Shown in pieces: positions 48,970 through 61,701 of a stretch of 64,000 nucleotides of DNA. The notes beneath the pieces are model-generated. The model was not told where the DNA came from, made no database searches, and was given only the letters and a program-made list of their open reading frames with translations. The first letter of the stretch is position 1, and each line of letters opens with the position of its first letter. The stretch spans positions 4,786 through 68,785 of the forward strand of contig MPNW01000166.1 in NCBI GenBank assembly GCA_011800805.1, read 5' to 3'. The stretch comes from Hirudo medicinalis (Eukaryota; Annelida; Clitellata; Hirudinida; Hirudinidae). A program made the position numbers and the translations under genes.

Positions 48970-49938
48970 ATGCATAGAGGTGGTTCTTCAGACATGTGGA
49001 AGTGGGTGCTGGTCGGCATAACTGGAGTGGGGGTAGTTGCCCTTCGCAGATGGATAGCGGGAGCAGTCTGTACCAGTAAGGCATCAATGCTCAACAAGAC
49101 AGTGGTCGTAACAGGAGCTAATTCGGGGATCGGAAAAGCTGCGGCACTTGAACTTGCCAGAAGAAAAGCACGAGTAATTTTGGCTTGTCGAGATATTAAA
49201 TCCGCAGAAGCAGTTGCTTGCGAAATAATCTCAAAATATCCTGATTCTTCTGTGTCCGTCAAGGAGCTTGATTTGGCGTCTTTCAAATCCATCAGACATT
49301 TTTCTGAAGAACTTCTAAAGACTGAAACCAAACTTGACGTGCTAATAAATAATGCTGGTGTCTACCAATGCCCTTACTCACTCACTAAGGATGGCCTGGA
49401 ACTTCAGATGGGTGTCAACCACCTAGGACACTTTTTGCTCACAAACCTGCTGATTGAAAAGATTAAATCTTCTGCTCCTAGTAGAATTGTCATAGTTTCA
49501 TCAGGTCTGAGCAAATATGGATCAATTGATGTTGACAATCTGATCAAAAATGAAGCTTCATATGACCCAGCAAAAGGCTACCAGAATAGCAAGCTGGCAG
49601 GGAACTATTTTGCAAGAGAATTGAGTCGAAGACTAGAGAATTCAGGAGTCCAAGTTTGTTGTGTTCGTCCTGGGATGGCAAGGACCAACCTTGGCAGGCA
49701 TGTCATGCCCCACTGGATAGTGAAGGCCCTCCTGTGGCCACTGGCTTGGCTGCTCGTCAAAAGTCCCCATGCTGCCTGTCAGACTGTCGTTTATTGTGCG
49801 GTGGCCCCTGAAATTCAAGGTTCCAAGGGATGCTTCTATGCCAACTGCAAGGAGGAAGAATGGGAAAAGACCTCATCAAACCAAGACATTTCGAGAAGAT
49901 TGTGGATGAAGAGTGAAGAACTTACAGGGCTCAGATAA
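48970..49938 (+). CDS. RDH14: Retinol dehydrogenase 14-like short-chain dehydrogenase
   Basis: An intron-free coding frame of 322 residues. A hydrophobic N-terminal anchor (residues 12-25) is followed by the NADP(H)-binding TGANSGIG (48-55), then DLASF, NNAG (127-130), the active-site SS (177-178) and YQNSK (catalytic Tyr204 and Lys208). The blocks VYQCPYSLTKDGLELQMGVN and MARTNLGRH and the CKEEE near the C terminus are most like vertebrate RDH14. The RDH11-14 group reduces retinal and other lipid aldehydes at ER or mitochondrial membranes; the substrate here is inferred. The start at 48970 matches family length, and Met9 (48994) is an alternative. A poly(A) signal AATAAA is at 50041. Confidence 0.93.
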   Translation: MHRGGSSDMWKWVLVGITGVGVVALRRWIAGAVCTSKASMLNKTVVVTGANSGIGKAAALELARRKARVILACRDIKSAEAVACEIISKYPDSSVSVKELDLASFKSIRHFSEELLKTETKLDVLINNAGVYQCPYSLTKDGLELQMGVNHLGHFLLTNLLIEKIKSSAPSRIVIVSSGLSKYGSIDVDNLIKNEASYDPAKGYQNSKLAGNYFARELSRRLENSGVQVCCVRPGMARTNLGRHVMPHWIVKALLWPLAWLLVKSPHAACQTVVYCAVAPEIQGSKGCFYANCKEEEWEKTSSNQDISRRLWMKSEELTGLR

Positions 49939-52407
49939 GATGTGGTCCCAAATCTGGTATTGCAACATTTCTCTGCACACATCTGTGTTGATAACATGTA
50001 CTCAACATATCTGATGGAATTTCTAAGTACTGAGCAATGTAATAAATTGTCTGCTATTCAAACTTGTTTCCTTGTGCACTTTCCTACCATTGCCTACTAA
50101 ACATCTTGACTTTGTTTGTACATCGATTCATAACTGTTTGACCTTTAAATTGAGTGACACGTGCTCCCCGAGTTAATGGGTGGAACGAAACTCTTGTAAT
50201 TGTCACAATTAGAGGATCATCTTGAGAGCATCATTAGAGGAGGCTTCTACAACGTCGAGCCTGTCGTTGTCGTAGTTTGAAAGATGAACGACACACTTAC
50301 AATTACTCCCCAATCATGCTCGGCAATCCAAAACAACAGATAATGTTAGTAATGTTTGACTTATCTCATCTGTTGAAGTGGTCACGCACGCTCACATTAT
50401 CGAGCCAATAATGCTCAACTGCAGAAAACATATTTGTTTTACTTTAGGCTGACCTTTGCTATTAATTGCATCAAGAGGTTATGCCATGACCTTGTAAATA
50501 CTTCCTGATCAGGTTAAATGCATGCCAGTCTCAGGTTGATGTACAAATGCCTTGCAAGAATTATCGGGCTGAACCAAACCAAACTTTCGGAAAAACAAAT
50601 CCCGACAAACGAACCCAATGAGTAGAAACTTTTTTAAAGAAAAAAAAACCTTAACTAATGCAAGTCTAGACGTGAAGAAGTGTTGAGAATGAAGCCACAG
50701 GCATGCATTAGATGTGTTGTTGTTGTCATCAGCACCATAATCTCTTGATCATCAAGCTAGAAAGCGACCGATAATCATAACGAAAATTTCTGGGGAAGCG
50801 ATCGAACATATCCGCACAAAATGTCGTAATGGAAATAGAAGTTAAAAGTCGATATCATCTCACGAGATGCTCTTTCGATCGAGTTCATCGGAAAATGAAC
50901 GGAAAAATGCTTAATTTTTAACATTGGCCACGGCAACGACTCCTTCTCTCGGAAGACCAGTCATTAACAAATAACAGAGATGTGAATGAACATGATTTTC
51001 TGGTGTGGACTCAATAAACAACAACATTTGATCAGCATTTCATGAAGTTGATGAATGGTCTTCTGTTTGATCCTTGCTCATCAGGATCTTATCACTAGGC
51101 AAGTGATGTCAGTATGAAATAAGTCCAAAGGCAATGACAAGCACTCATGTACCGGAAAGGAATTGTTATGATGTGATCTTCTGACTATTAAAGAGGTTGT
51201 GATGATGATTCATGAAAACATTTGAATGAAAAATTTAAAGGATTGATACCTTAATGTCTTGAAAATGCTTTGATTTGTAATTTAATTTAATACTGAGTAA
51301 ATGCAAATGCTTTGAAAAAGCATGCTAATGACCTAGCAGCTACTGAGTTGATAAAATGCCAGGAGTGCTGCATGAAGGTTACAAATTGAAATCTATCAGA
51401 ATTAAATTGGTAAAGTTACCAAATCTATCGTAATGTGGCACCACGTTCGATAATGCCCTTCAAACCATCTCTGTGAAGTGACAAGTTAATCGACTAAGTA
51501 GCCATATAAATGATGCAACAGAAACTGCTTAATGTCAATAATATGTATCGATGCAAACATTACGTGAATTCTACACACGTAGATTGCACGGGCATGAGAA
51601 AAACCATTGCTAGCAAGAAAGCAAGGAATCCATTTCATAGACAGAATATCTAACAGAGCGTGTAAGAATGAACAAATGTTGGTTAATAAATAAAAGAAAT
51701 AAATAGGTTTTTGAAGGAATGCATGCACAGTTTGCATCAGAGGAGAGGTTTATTGAAACACTGGAAACTGATTCCCACCTGAGGATCAAGAACAAAATCA
51801 CTTTTTTTTCAAGCAACTTTGTCAAAAAGTTTAAATAAGAAGCTCATAGATGAGCCGAAATAATCCACCAAAAGCGTCAACTCCAAAGAAATTGAAAGAG
51901 AGAGGGAGAGGGAAGGAAGCCTAAAACACACAAAAGTCATCATGCAGGAAGAAGGCAGAAATAAATGCATTGAGTTTAATTGCAAGAAAAAAAATTGTTA
52001 AGAAAAAATGAAACAAGAATTTTGGAAGAATTTTCGAATGAGCATCTTTAACAAAGTAAAAGAAAAATAAAACAACATTAATAACTAGAAATAACAACAT
52101 TACCATCAAGTTAAACATATCTAACTAATGTGAAACTCTCAAAAACATAATCAAAAGGTGATAGGCAACAGAGAAATGACGTCAGAAGCTTCACTAGATG
52201 AATGACACTCAAACATGAAATCAGATCTCATAACACTAGGGGATAAGAAAAGATCTTACAATCCAAGAGTGCCAATTTGCACAATAATAATAATAATAAT
52301 ATTATTAATTATAATTAAATATGAGCAACATCACATAAAATGAAAAGCACCTCCTATTGAGATGAAGGATTTGCAATAATTTGAGTCTTATGATTGTCAG
52401 GGTAAAC
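49939..52407. other. Intergenic, no gene recognised
   Basis: AT-rich, with a purine-rich GAGAGGGAGAGGGAAGG stretch near 51898-51920 and an (ATA)n run near 52283. No coding exon is supported. Confidence 0.45.
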
Positions 52408-52462
52408 CCGTCCTAATCATCTAGTTATGAAATGGACGTTAATTAAACACACACACACATAT
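52408..52462 (+). repeat. SINE 3' tail ending in (CA)n, second copy
   Basis: Nearly identical to 131-182, again without a tRNA-like head. Confidence 0.6.
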
Positions 52463-52876
52463 GTCAGGGTAAAGTCTCAGGTATCGTGAATGCATGGTCG
52501 CATGAATTCACCAGCACAAATTCACAGTGGAGAAAAATATCCATGGAAGAAATCTACTTGAGGAAAATCATAGCCTCCTAAATGAATACAAATAAAGACA
52601 GAAAAACAAATGTCTATTGCAAGTAAAAATCTCAATGTCTTTGAGAATACTGTGCAACAACTACAAGGAAAGGTCAAACAACAACAGCAACATGGTAATA
52701 GTAAATTGAAGATGGTGATAAAGCCTAAATAAGAGTTTTTGGTCAGAAGGTAACAATAGTGTAGGAATCCATCTACTCTAAACAAAGTCTAGCAGAAAAT
52801 ATCCAGGTCTGGGGAGCTGAGGCATGTAGATCTGATTGAACATTTGTAATGAATAAGCAAGCATTCCTTCCATTGT

Positions 52877-55800
52877 TCAAGTGGAAAACTCTTTGAGTCT
52901 GGAGAAAATTTTTGTTGCAATGTCCTTGTCCAGAAGGACATCCTCTTCTTCGTGGAGGATTCGATCGAGACATTCCTTGATCTCGTCCAGTCTGTGGCAG
53001 TGCTCGAAGTAGCCTGAGTTTGTCAGGACCAGGTGAGTGAGTGCCAAATATTCAGATCTCACCTGGATGCAGTCATGGTGATGAAAGAAAATCAAATCAA
53101 ACGATTACAGTTCCGAACGGAAACATCACCGACAACCAAATGCATCGGCATGAATGGACGTTCAAATTACTCTTTTGTTAAAAACTTGGAATCAATTGTG
53201 ATTATTTTCTAATTGAAATCAAAATTAAAGTTCAGTCACTCATTTATACCTTCATTTTAATTACAATGTTAATTTCTCAACACCACAAAAATCATTATCC
53301 TCACAAGGATTGACCCAAATGACAGCAACAACAACAACAACAACAACAACAGCAGCAGCAACTACAAACCTCATCCCCAGGATTCAAGTCAATGAGCTGC
53401 CTGAGGAGAATGTCAACAAGTACTCGAGCATCATTGGTGTAAAAGATGGAGGAGGTGGAGGGGTGGGAGAACATGTCAGACAGGAACTTCATCACCGAAT
53501 TTGGTGTCTTGTACTCCAGACTGGGAATCCTTATTGGATCCTCTGAGAAGGAGATGACAATTATGGTGATGATGATGACAATGATGATGATTTCAAGCAA
53601 TACGTAATGCTTCTAGTCCAAAGTTAGATGCGAAAACATGTTTAAATGTTCTTTGAACCTGTTTTTGTGCAATATAACTATCATCTACATGCAATCTTGT
53701 ATGTCCGAACAATTATTTATATGGTAATTATGATTTTATCAGATTATAACAGAAATAATTGTCATGAATCAAGACCATTACAAAAAAAAAACCACTCACA
53801 AATCAACCCTATCAATCCAAGGATCCGGTGCAGACCATGAAGATGATATAAACAAAAGTGCAATGCAGAGTGGCACTTGAATGCCAAATCCGGAAATTGC
53901 ATAAGCGCAGATGTCCATACAAATTCTCCGTCCATCCATCAATTAACTAAAGCAGTCGCCATCCTTTCATCCGCCCATCCATCCTTCTAGTGATTTATCT
54001 CTCAATCGATCACCTTCTCTGTTGAACAGCAGCAGTATCTGCTCGGTGAGGTACTTGGCCGACTGCTTCCTCCTGAGTGCCTTCATGCAGAGGTTATCTT
54101 TTGGCAGCTCGAAGTGCAGGTTGAACGAGAGGAGGAACTTCACCAGGAGTTCAGGAATTTCGGGAGACTGCTGAGAGATTTCATTTTCACCACCGATGGA
54201 AGAGAGGACGAAGAAGATGAGGTCCTCGTTGAGATGAGCTGATTAACCATCATCATTATCATCATTATTATTATTATCAGCAGAGCTGGGACCAAGTGCT
54301 GAGGCTCAAGTACAAATACAAGCACAAGTTTGATGTTGTTCCACTCTTATCAGCAGTAATCGTTCCATCTCTACAAAAGTTGCATTTAACAGACGCATCT
54401 TTTCCTCTATACAAATAATCGTCAAATCCAAACAGATAACTTTTCGTAAATTCGACATTTTGCTTAATCGATGAAAGAATTTTCAATGCCCTAAAATGTC
54501 CGTCACGTACATGGGTCCAACATCGACAGAAGGTGCATTTTAAGCAACATTCTTAAATTTAAATTTTGAATTAAAAATCAATTTTAAAATTCACATCAAA
54601 CAATGGAATGTATTCAAATTTTAACATCATGTCGCTTTATCGAATATAAAATATCCAATTATGCAAATAAGCATCAATAAACATGCTTTTCAATAAAGTG
54701 GGAACTTCAATAAAGTACTGGAGATCCAAGTACAAGTACAAGTACTCGAGGTTGAAGTATCCATTACATCCTACTGATTACCCTCTAGTCATCATTACCA
54801 TAACCATGATCATCACTACCTCCTACATCATGGTAATTGCCATAAAATAATGAATACTTTATGAAATATTAGTTTGAATACTAACAGTAGTGATTGTGTG
54901 GTACACTCTCTCCAGTTGAGAAGAGCATGCAGAGGATGATTGCAACATAAACAAGGTTCTGTGGTTCTGATTTTCAATGAAAATTACTTCTATGTTGGTT
55001 GGCTCTCAAGATTTGATCATAGCATTAGCAGACCTTCACCACCATCACCATCATCACCATCATTATCATCACCTGTTGCAGGGTCCTGTAGTTCCCTGGC
55101 CAGTTCAAGTGGAAGAATGGATGCCATGAGTTCTGAGATGAAGTTCATCCCCAGGGAGCAAATATTGGCAAAGATTTCCAACAGGAGCATGCGAAGTGAT
55201 GAACGAGTTTCCTGTCGATGATGATTATGATGATGGTGTTAATGATGTTGTTCCATTCTTATCAGCAATAGTGTATGAATTGTCTTTGAAGACAACTGTG
55301 TAATTAATTAATATCTGATTTACTTAGTTGACAATGTTATTACTTCATACATGCCGATGAAGTCATCCACACGACCATCATCAAGATCCCCAGTGACATC
55401 ATCATCATCGTCTGCTGCAGTAATCATCCTCACTGACTCACAAGCATAATGTGTAATTATTTTGCAATCACCACCAAAATGCAGTAATCATCCTCACTGA
55501 CTTTCATAATGTGTGCAAGCATAATGTGTAATTTTGCATAATGTGTTATTTTGCAATCATTACCCAAATTCATGGTTATACCACTAAAGGAACAATCCTC
55601 ATGACATCAGACAAAAAATAAATGTCACGTGTTAAGCCTACCATTTGATAATATAGTATGAGGTCATTGCAGGCCACAAAATGGTCTTTGGCAACAACCA
55701 TTCTGCATATTTCAGGATTGGCATTCACCTAGAATGTGATGAATATTATTGTCAACAATAATTTAAAAAATAAAATGGAATAATAATCTCGTTAGTAGTT

Positions 55801-58495
55801 TGTTCAAATGGCATGGACACTTTCATTAATGACATGGACACTTTCATTAATGACACGACCATTCCGAGTAATAACTCGAAGAGTTCCACAATTGCATTAG
55901 TGATTCTATGAAGCAATTGAATTCCATAATTGCTTGGGGCCGCATATTTAATTGGCCAATCAAATAAAATATTCACGGCCGACATAATAACTACTTCCCC
56001 GTGCTCGTCAACATCACACGACGTTGCAGCACCTCGACCGAGCTTGCAATAAAATAATCTTCCATTGTAATGACCAATATACTCAGGAGCTTCTTAAGCA
56101 TGTGAGAGATGGCCTCCTCGTCTTCATGAAGTGCCCAGCTCCTCTGTTGGCTGTCATCCTTCGTCTGTGAGAGTTCAGAGAATATTTCCTCAAGGTCCTT
56201 TGCATCCGTCGTCTCAAGGTGGATTCGAGCTGTAAAATATTTCTTTCTTAAAATGGCTTTTATTAAAGACCTCAAAAAATGCAACGATTAACTTTTTTGT
56301 CAGAATTCAAGCAAGTAAAAATGTCATTATCACAATCATCACAATTGCCACCAACAATGACAAATGAAGGCAGAGTCTTCTAACCCTTCCTTTATTGTTC
56401 TCCACTTCATCAAAATGGTTGGTACTCTCCTGCTGGAGAATTTCATCCATGACTTGCTCCACGGAGGGGCAGTTCCTACCGAGCCTGTCGAGAATCAGTC
56501 GAACGACGGAACACGAGGAATTGAAGTCAATGTCAATGGAGTCTCGGACCTGAGACACAAGAGACCAGAAAAGATTCTTTGGAATTGCCTCGTGGCTTTC
56601 TTCCTTTGATGAGTCTCCCTTTTCCATGCCTTTGAGCCTGCTGTCACACATCGATGATTTTGGGGATCGATCCATGGAGGAGGCAGCGCCTGGAAATTGG
56701 TTCTGTGTCATGGGGGAAGAAGTGAGTGGAGGTGGAGGTGACATGGAAGTAGATAGTCTGAAGTTGGAAGAAGAGAGAGAACTTGATGCTCTTGAGCTGC
56801 TCTCTGGTGCAGCTGCTGACAATGAACTTGGCGATGCCAGCTAAAGGAGGTTCAGAATTCACTTTAAGCACTTTATTAACTTCCTGATTTGAAATATTAC
56901 CATCTCAAAACCTTAACAACAATTAATCTGGCTGTTTACATGATAACAAATTAACTGCCACCATCTCATTCGATTATCAGTGGATCATTACTAACAGCAT
57001 CATCAGAAGATGTTGAGTGCTTCCAGCCAAGATTGGATTCTGAAAAATGATTTAACTTGATAATATGTGCTCGTTATAAACAACATGGCCTGCAGGTTGG
57101 CCGAATGGGTTACGTTCCTGCACGCGACAGTAATGACAACAGTCGTAATGTGTCGTGTTCGAAACCCAGCCTGCACTGCCGCAAGCGCCCTTGGGAAGGA
57201 GCGCTATATAAATGGTTAAAAGTGCCTCTGACGCTATGCATATGGCGCTATATAAATGAACTACAAACAAACTACAAACATGTGATCATAACTAATTAAC
57301 TATTAGAAACTCAAAGCATTATATTAAATTGAATGGCCAGTGAAAACAGCAGAAAAGACATCTTGACCCGACCTAGTTAATTCGTTCAACCGACCCACTC
57401 ACCTCCACAAAGCCTCTCCTCACTATCATTGGACGCCAATGGTTTTGATTTTAAGAAGTGATGCAGATGTGGATGGCTGGAAAGCAGCTTCTCCTTGTAA
57501 CATTCAAGCACCCTTAATTAAATTAATTGATAATAAATTATTTTCAATTGAACAAATATTTGCATTATTACTAATAATAATATAATTAATAAGTGAACAT
57601 GCTTATGATGAATAAATCATAAATCAATTCAAAGCAGGGTAATTCATTGACATACAGGAATGCAGCACATTGGAATGATGATTCAACAACAAATGAATAG
57701 CAATAAAGCTTCACCTATTGTTTTGGGCAGGTATGAATCATATGTTGTGAATAAACTCAATAAAAGTAATAATAATATAATGTATTTTACCAAATAAAAG
57801 ATCTGATGTCTAATTAAAATCTTTCAAGATATATCAACTTTCTCAAACAATTCTTTATCTAACTTTCTTGAGAGAGGGAGACAATCTTGGGAAAAGTACA
57901 TTGGTAGATATGGCGCTCCTTTAGAAGAATCCATAATGAATTCAAGGAATTCTAGTGGTTCTGGCTAAAGTTTAAGGACTATGATGAAATGGATTGCTTG
58001 TTTAATAAGCCAACAAAGTTAGTGTTTATGGAAGTGGTTTTAGACAATTGCAACTAAATTAATTGGATTTAAAATTTTATATGCCCAAGCAACTCAATTT
58101 TATGACACCTTTCCAGGATCAGAAAATTGGAGATGTTGTTGCCTACCTTTCTAAGTGTTGTGCAATTGCAGTATGTAATGTGCTACTAGTCATGCATTAA
58201 AATTTGCATTTCTTTGTTTTACATGATTGGGAATGTCAAGCTTAAATAACAAAATTTTAAAAATGCATTTCTGAATTTCAAATGCACTAAAGATGCACGC
58301 ACATCTCAAGCCAATGTAAGAATATTACCGTATATGGTACAATGTAGTTAGAAGGAACCAGTCCAATGTGTCCCTGCCTCTTTTGGGCCAACCACCAACT
58401 ATTTTCATTTTGTTTAAAACAATCATTTTATCACCAGCATTAAATGACAGGATTTTAGGATTCTCATGGCAGTACGGATAAATCGCTTTATACAT
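52877..58495 (-). CDS. NCKIPSD: NCKIPSD/SPIN90 homologue, SH3 adaptor of actin assembly
   Basis: Eleven minus-strand exons: 58495-58329, 57493-57403, 57039-56996, 56840-56385, about 56212-56075, 55728-55642, 55211-55073, 54966-54907, 54238-54014, 53542-53370 and 53062-52877, about 588 residues. An N-terminal SH3 domain (MYKAIYPY, FNAGDK, SWWLAQ, GLVPSNYI) is followed by a Ser/Pro-rich linker and the C-terminal leucine-rich armadillo-like domain (EEIFSELSQTKDDSQQRSWA, VAKDHFVACNDLILYYQM, PNSVMKFLSDMFSHP, RILHEEE). SPIN90 binds Nck and N-WASP and activates Arp2/3 to start linear actin filaments. The SH3 exon needs a one-base frame change near 58408-58411. Exon 5 could instead begin at 56229 at a stronger acceptor, but that breaks phase with exon 4. 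The gene is head to head with TOMM7. Confidence 0.88.
57088..57262 (+). mobile_element. tRNA-derived SINE, best-preserved copy
   Basis: A-box-like GGTTGGCCGAATGGGTTACG, B-box-like GTGTTCGAAACCC, and a tail containing GCGCTATATAAATG twice. It lies in the NCKIPSD intron between 57403 and 57039. Same family as 19661 and 25767. Confidence 0.75.
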
Positions 58496-58941
58496 TTTAT
58501 TACTAATTAGTGTCCGATTAGCGGTTCTGGATCTCCCCTGAATATAACAACTCAATCTCAAGTGACTGAATCCACAGAATTATCGGCGACTAAGTAAATC
58601 AATTACAAGACATATATAAGGATTTAAATACATGAATTCTCATATTTGTTCTTATTGTTTTCTTGTATTATTTATATTTGCTGTTCGAATACTTATAAAA
58701 ATATAAGTCAAAGCTTTCCAGTTTATATGATAATTTATTTGTAATCTTATATTGCAAGCATATAAATAAAAAAAAAATTTGTCGAATGTAAATATATTAA
58801 TATAAACATACACTTACACTAATTCTTTTTTTATGAATTTACAACAAAAAATGTTTCTTTGGTTTTGAATGTCATCATCGCATATTTAGGAGGAACGTGG
58901 TATTTCGAGCAAAGCTTGATAAATATAAAATAAAAAATATA
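58496..58941. promoter_or_regulatory. Shared promoter region of NCKIPSD and TOMM7
   Basis: Only 446 bp separates the two divergent start codons, so both promoters must lie here or overlap. AT-rich, with no TATA box I would trust. Confidence 0.5.
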
Positions 58942-59428
58942 ATGAGGGAGGACGTAAAGAATGCCTATGTTGCTGTGATGGAAACTGCCAAATTTATTTT
59001 TCAATGGGGTTTCGTGCCTACAATTGTATATTTAGGTAATGCAATTATTTTCTGAGAATCATTTGTTGATTTTAATGTTGTGCTATTTTGTAATCCCTAT
59101 CTAAATTACTCTGAATGATCATTTCTAAATGCAGGTCTCAGGAGAGGGGCTGATCCAGGACAGCCAGCATTTAACATATTGAGGTGTGTTTCAATGCTTG
59201 ACTTTGAGAATATTATCTACACTTGAAAGTTTTTGGTTGCTTTAGAAATTGTAATTCTATTTAGATTTAAATGTTTTATGTACCAAACTTACTGTAGCAT
59301 GGCAGGTATTCAAATCTCATTTTAATGGCTTAGTGTGATTAGGTTTAGAGACTACCTGCAAATGCTTGAGTTGTGAATTATGTTTTAATTGTTACAACAT
59401 TTTTTATTGCAGTGTTTTGTGGCAGTAA
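58942..59428 (+). CDS. TOMM7: TOM7, small subunit of the mitochondrial import pore
   Basis: Three exons, 58942-59035, 59135-59183 and 59413-59428, give 52 residues (human TOM7 has 55). The membrane segment FIFQWGFVPTIVYLG is followed by LRRGADPGQPAFNILSVLW, matching the conserved RWGFIPLVIYLGFKRGADPG and the final LSLLW. Splice phases agree at both junctions. TOM7 is a tail-type helix of the outer-membrane TOM complex that tunes its assembly and, in mammals, PINK1 retention. The gene is too short to appear in a plain open-frame scan. A poly(A) signal AATAAA is at 59483. It converges with the PTB-like gene. Confidence 0.93.
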
Positions 59429-60029
59429 AGAGTTTCCCTGGAGTAAATGAAAAATGTTGCATTTCTGAAACTGTTTCCATTGAATAAATCCATTTTAATG
59501 ATTAGCAATTATAAAGCTACTTGCCTTATTGAATGGTTTTACATTTGTTAGAAAATTATTGATGCAGGTTACTGACTTCAAAGAGGCTGGGTGCTTTCAT
59601 GATTTATAACAATACATAAACAGCAAAACATTTAGCATGGAAAATTGTTTTCACTAACATCAGCCAATGTAAATTGCCTGATTGGGGCAATTGGGTGGTA
59701 TGCTCATGTGTTGAAAATCATCTTGCTTTTTGAAAAGTTCAGGTTCAAGTTAATGTTTGTCTCCAGGAGGCTGCACTGCATGTACACTGAAAATTTTAGG
59801 CAATTCTCTGTACTGCATGGGTTCTTCATTCTATTGAATCAGTGCTCTGAACAGGAATGGTTAACTCTTTATTCTAAAATCTCTATGAAGTTTCACTTTA
59901 TGTTTATCTATAACTTATTAAGTTATGTTAAATTTAATTTAGTTGTCCTAAGCATATGAGAATTGATATATCAATCACTAATAATGATGGCATTATGGTA
60001 TCAAATTGTTTGAAGCATAGAGACTATTT
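59429..60029. other. Spacer between two convergent genes
   Basis: Holds the 3' ends of TOMM7 and of the PTB-like gene. The open frame at 59645-59959 has no recognisable content. Confidence 0.5.
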
Positions 60030-61229
60030 TCATCTTTGCCCAATGTTTGGTATCATTGGTGCCCCTGTACTGTCATAAGGGTTACCAGGGGGCTGGTCTA
60101 CCAGGAGGGCTGGATAGTATCCACTCTGGACAAAAGTATAGGGCTGATCAGATGGGACAGTCATGCTTGGATCAATGTTTGAGTAAGAAGGGGGTGCTAG
60201 TGAGGCACCAGCTCCTGGATCAACAGAAATATGCTGTGGTATCCATATACCAGATTGTGTCATGTCGTTGGGATCTTTAACTTGCGAGCCACTGTTCTCA
60301 GGCCAGCTCATAGAGGCAACATTGGTCACCAGGTATCCATTGGGGATGATTTGAGCAACATCCGGCTGCTGTGATGGTGCTGGCAATGGTGTAAATTCAG
60401 CACCTGCTTGTTGATTGATTATGACATACTGGGGGCATGGCTCTGGACATGAGGATGGAATCTCCGCTTCAGGCATAGGGTAAGCTTCTGCTTCGATGCC
60501 AATGTCGTAAGTCCTGATGACGTCCGTTTTGGGGGCATAGTAGAATCCGTGCAAGGATGGTTTCTGATACAGTTCGGGGTTTATTGGTTCCCGACACACC
60601 AGAGAGCTTTCGTCGGTCTTGCAGTGCCACTTTTCGTCAGTGAAATTTTCGCTGATGTCTAGCATTGTAACAGGTGGAGGTTTGTTGTTGTTGGACCAGC
60701 CTCTTCTGTCGCCAAAGGCCTGTCTGGATTTTTCCACCAGTGTCATGGCGATGACATTACTTGGACAGGAGAATATGTAACAATCCAGGAGCGGAACGCA
60801 ATTGCCTCTAGCTGCGATGACTGTGAATATCGCTGGAAGCGGACTGGATGATGCCTCCGGAGAATCCAAGGCCTTGAACGTCAAACCGCAGGCATTGGCT
60901 GGGTCATAGCTTTGACCAACGCCCTTGACAGCAGCACAACTTCGGAGATTCTGCATCTGAATCCATATTTTCGGGTCGATAGGGTTTGTAGGTACAGCAT
61001 AAATCCCGTTGGTGAACACCAGAAGATGAACGTCTCTGGCGACATCTTTCGTCAAACATGAGCACGGGTCGACGCTATAAATCTCCGACAGAGGTTTCTG
61101 TACGCTTTCAATGCTGTCAATTGACGATCCTGGTGCTTTTCTGCCCATGAAATGAGCAACACATCGATACAGGAGTCTGTTCGGACATACACTTCCATCA
61201 CCAGAATTCATCTTCGATCCGCTTATCAT
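60030..61229 (-). CDS. PTB-like domain protein with proline-rich tail
   Basis: An intron-free frame of 399 residues. Residues about 15-185 resemble a phosphotyrosine-binding/PID fold: a first strand YRCVAHFMGRK, then DVHLLVFTNGIYAV, AIFTVIAARGNCVPLLDCYIFSC, and a C-terminal helix ending VEKSRQAFGDRR. The rest is Pro, Ser and Gln-rich and disordered in character, with a PPSY motif (about 346-349) that could bind WW domains, and a KPPPV motif. I cannot place it in a named family. Two nearby Met codons (61229 and 61211) are possible starts. A cytosolic adaptor role is inference. Confidence 0.6.
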   Translation of the reverse strand: MISGSKMNSGDGSVCPNRLLYRCVAHFMGRKAPGSSIDSIESVQKPLSEIYSVDPCSCLTKDVARDVHLLVFTNGIYAVPTNPIDPKIWIQMQNLRSCAAVKGVGQSYDPANACGLTFKALDSPEASSSPLPAIFTVIAARGNCVPLLDCYIFSCPSNVIAMTLVEKSRQAFGDRRGWSNNNKPPPVTMLDISENFTDEKWHCKTDESSLVCREPINPELYQKPSLHGFYYAPKTDVIRTYDIGIEAEAYPMPEAEIPSSCPEPCPQYVIINQQAGAEFTPLPAPSQQPDVAQIIPNGYLVTNVASMSWPENSGSQVKDPNDMTQSGIWIPQHISVDPGAGASLAPPSYSNIDPSMTVPSDQPYTFVQSGYYPALLVDQPPGNPYDSTGAPMIPNIGQR

Positions 61230-61701
61230 AACTGAACTCTCGCGAAACAAACAAAAACACGATCACCCAGTCGATCGACTACGATTTCAAGACCAAAATG
61301 CCTGAAAAATTAAGGCGTGGGCTTGGCTCTCACGCTTGAATGAGCGCAACAATCTAGCTGCGCAGAAATTTGGGAAATACTAACTATAGACCAAAGTTAG
61401 TTATGTTTGTGTTAAGCCATTATGACCTAAGACCCCAAATCTTAAATTTAGTAGTAGCCAACTAACATGATGGCTCATATCAGTGTGCAACACTTTGGAT
61501 TCACATAAATGGCATTCATTACTAGAAGACAATCTTTTGAGAATAACATGTTCTTCAACACACTAACTTAAATGAAAAACTTTCAGTTTTAACAATGTCA
61601 ACTAGAAATAAAGACACTTTTAATCAACATCAGCCAAAACCCATAACAGTTTATTATACTCATATCATAACAAGTAAAGGACACAATCCTGTAAAGTGAC
61701 T
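61230..61701. other. Spacer between the PTB-like gene and PPIL1
   Basis: Contains the promoter region of the PTB-like gene and the 3' flank of PPIL1. Nothing else seen. Confidence 0.5.

Noticed and set aside
48942..49331. 129-codon minus-strand frame
   Set aside because: It is a shadow of the RDH14 coding sequence.
53310..53546. Thr/Ala-rich plus-strand frame
   Set aside because: It is built from an (ACA)n/(GCA)n repeat and the antisense of NCKIPSD exon 10.
56364..56844. Plus-strand frames opposite NCKIPSD
   Set aside because: They are antisense shadows of the conserved NCKIPSD exon on the minus strand.
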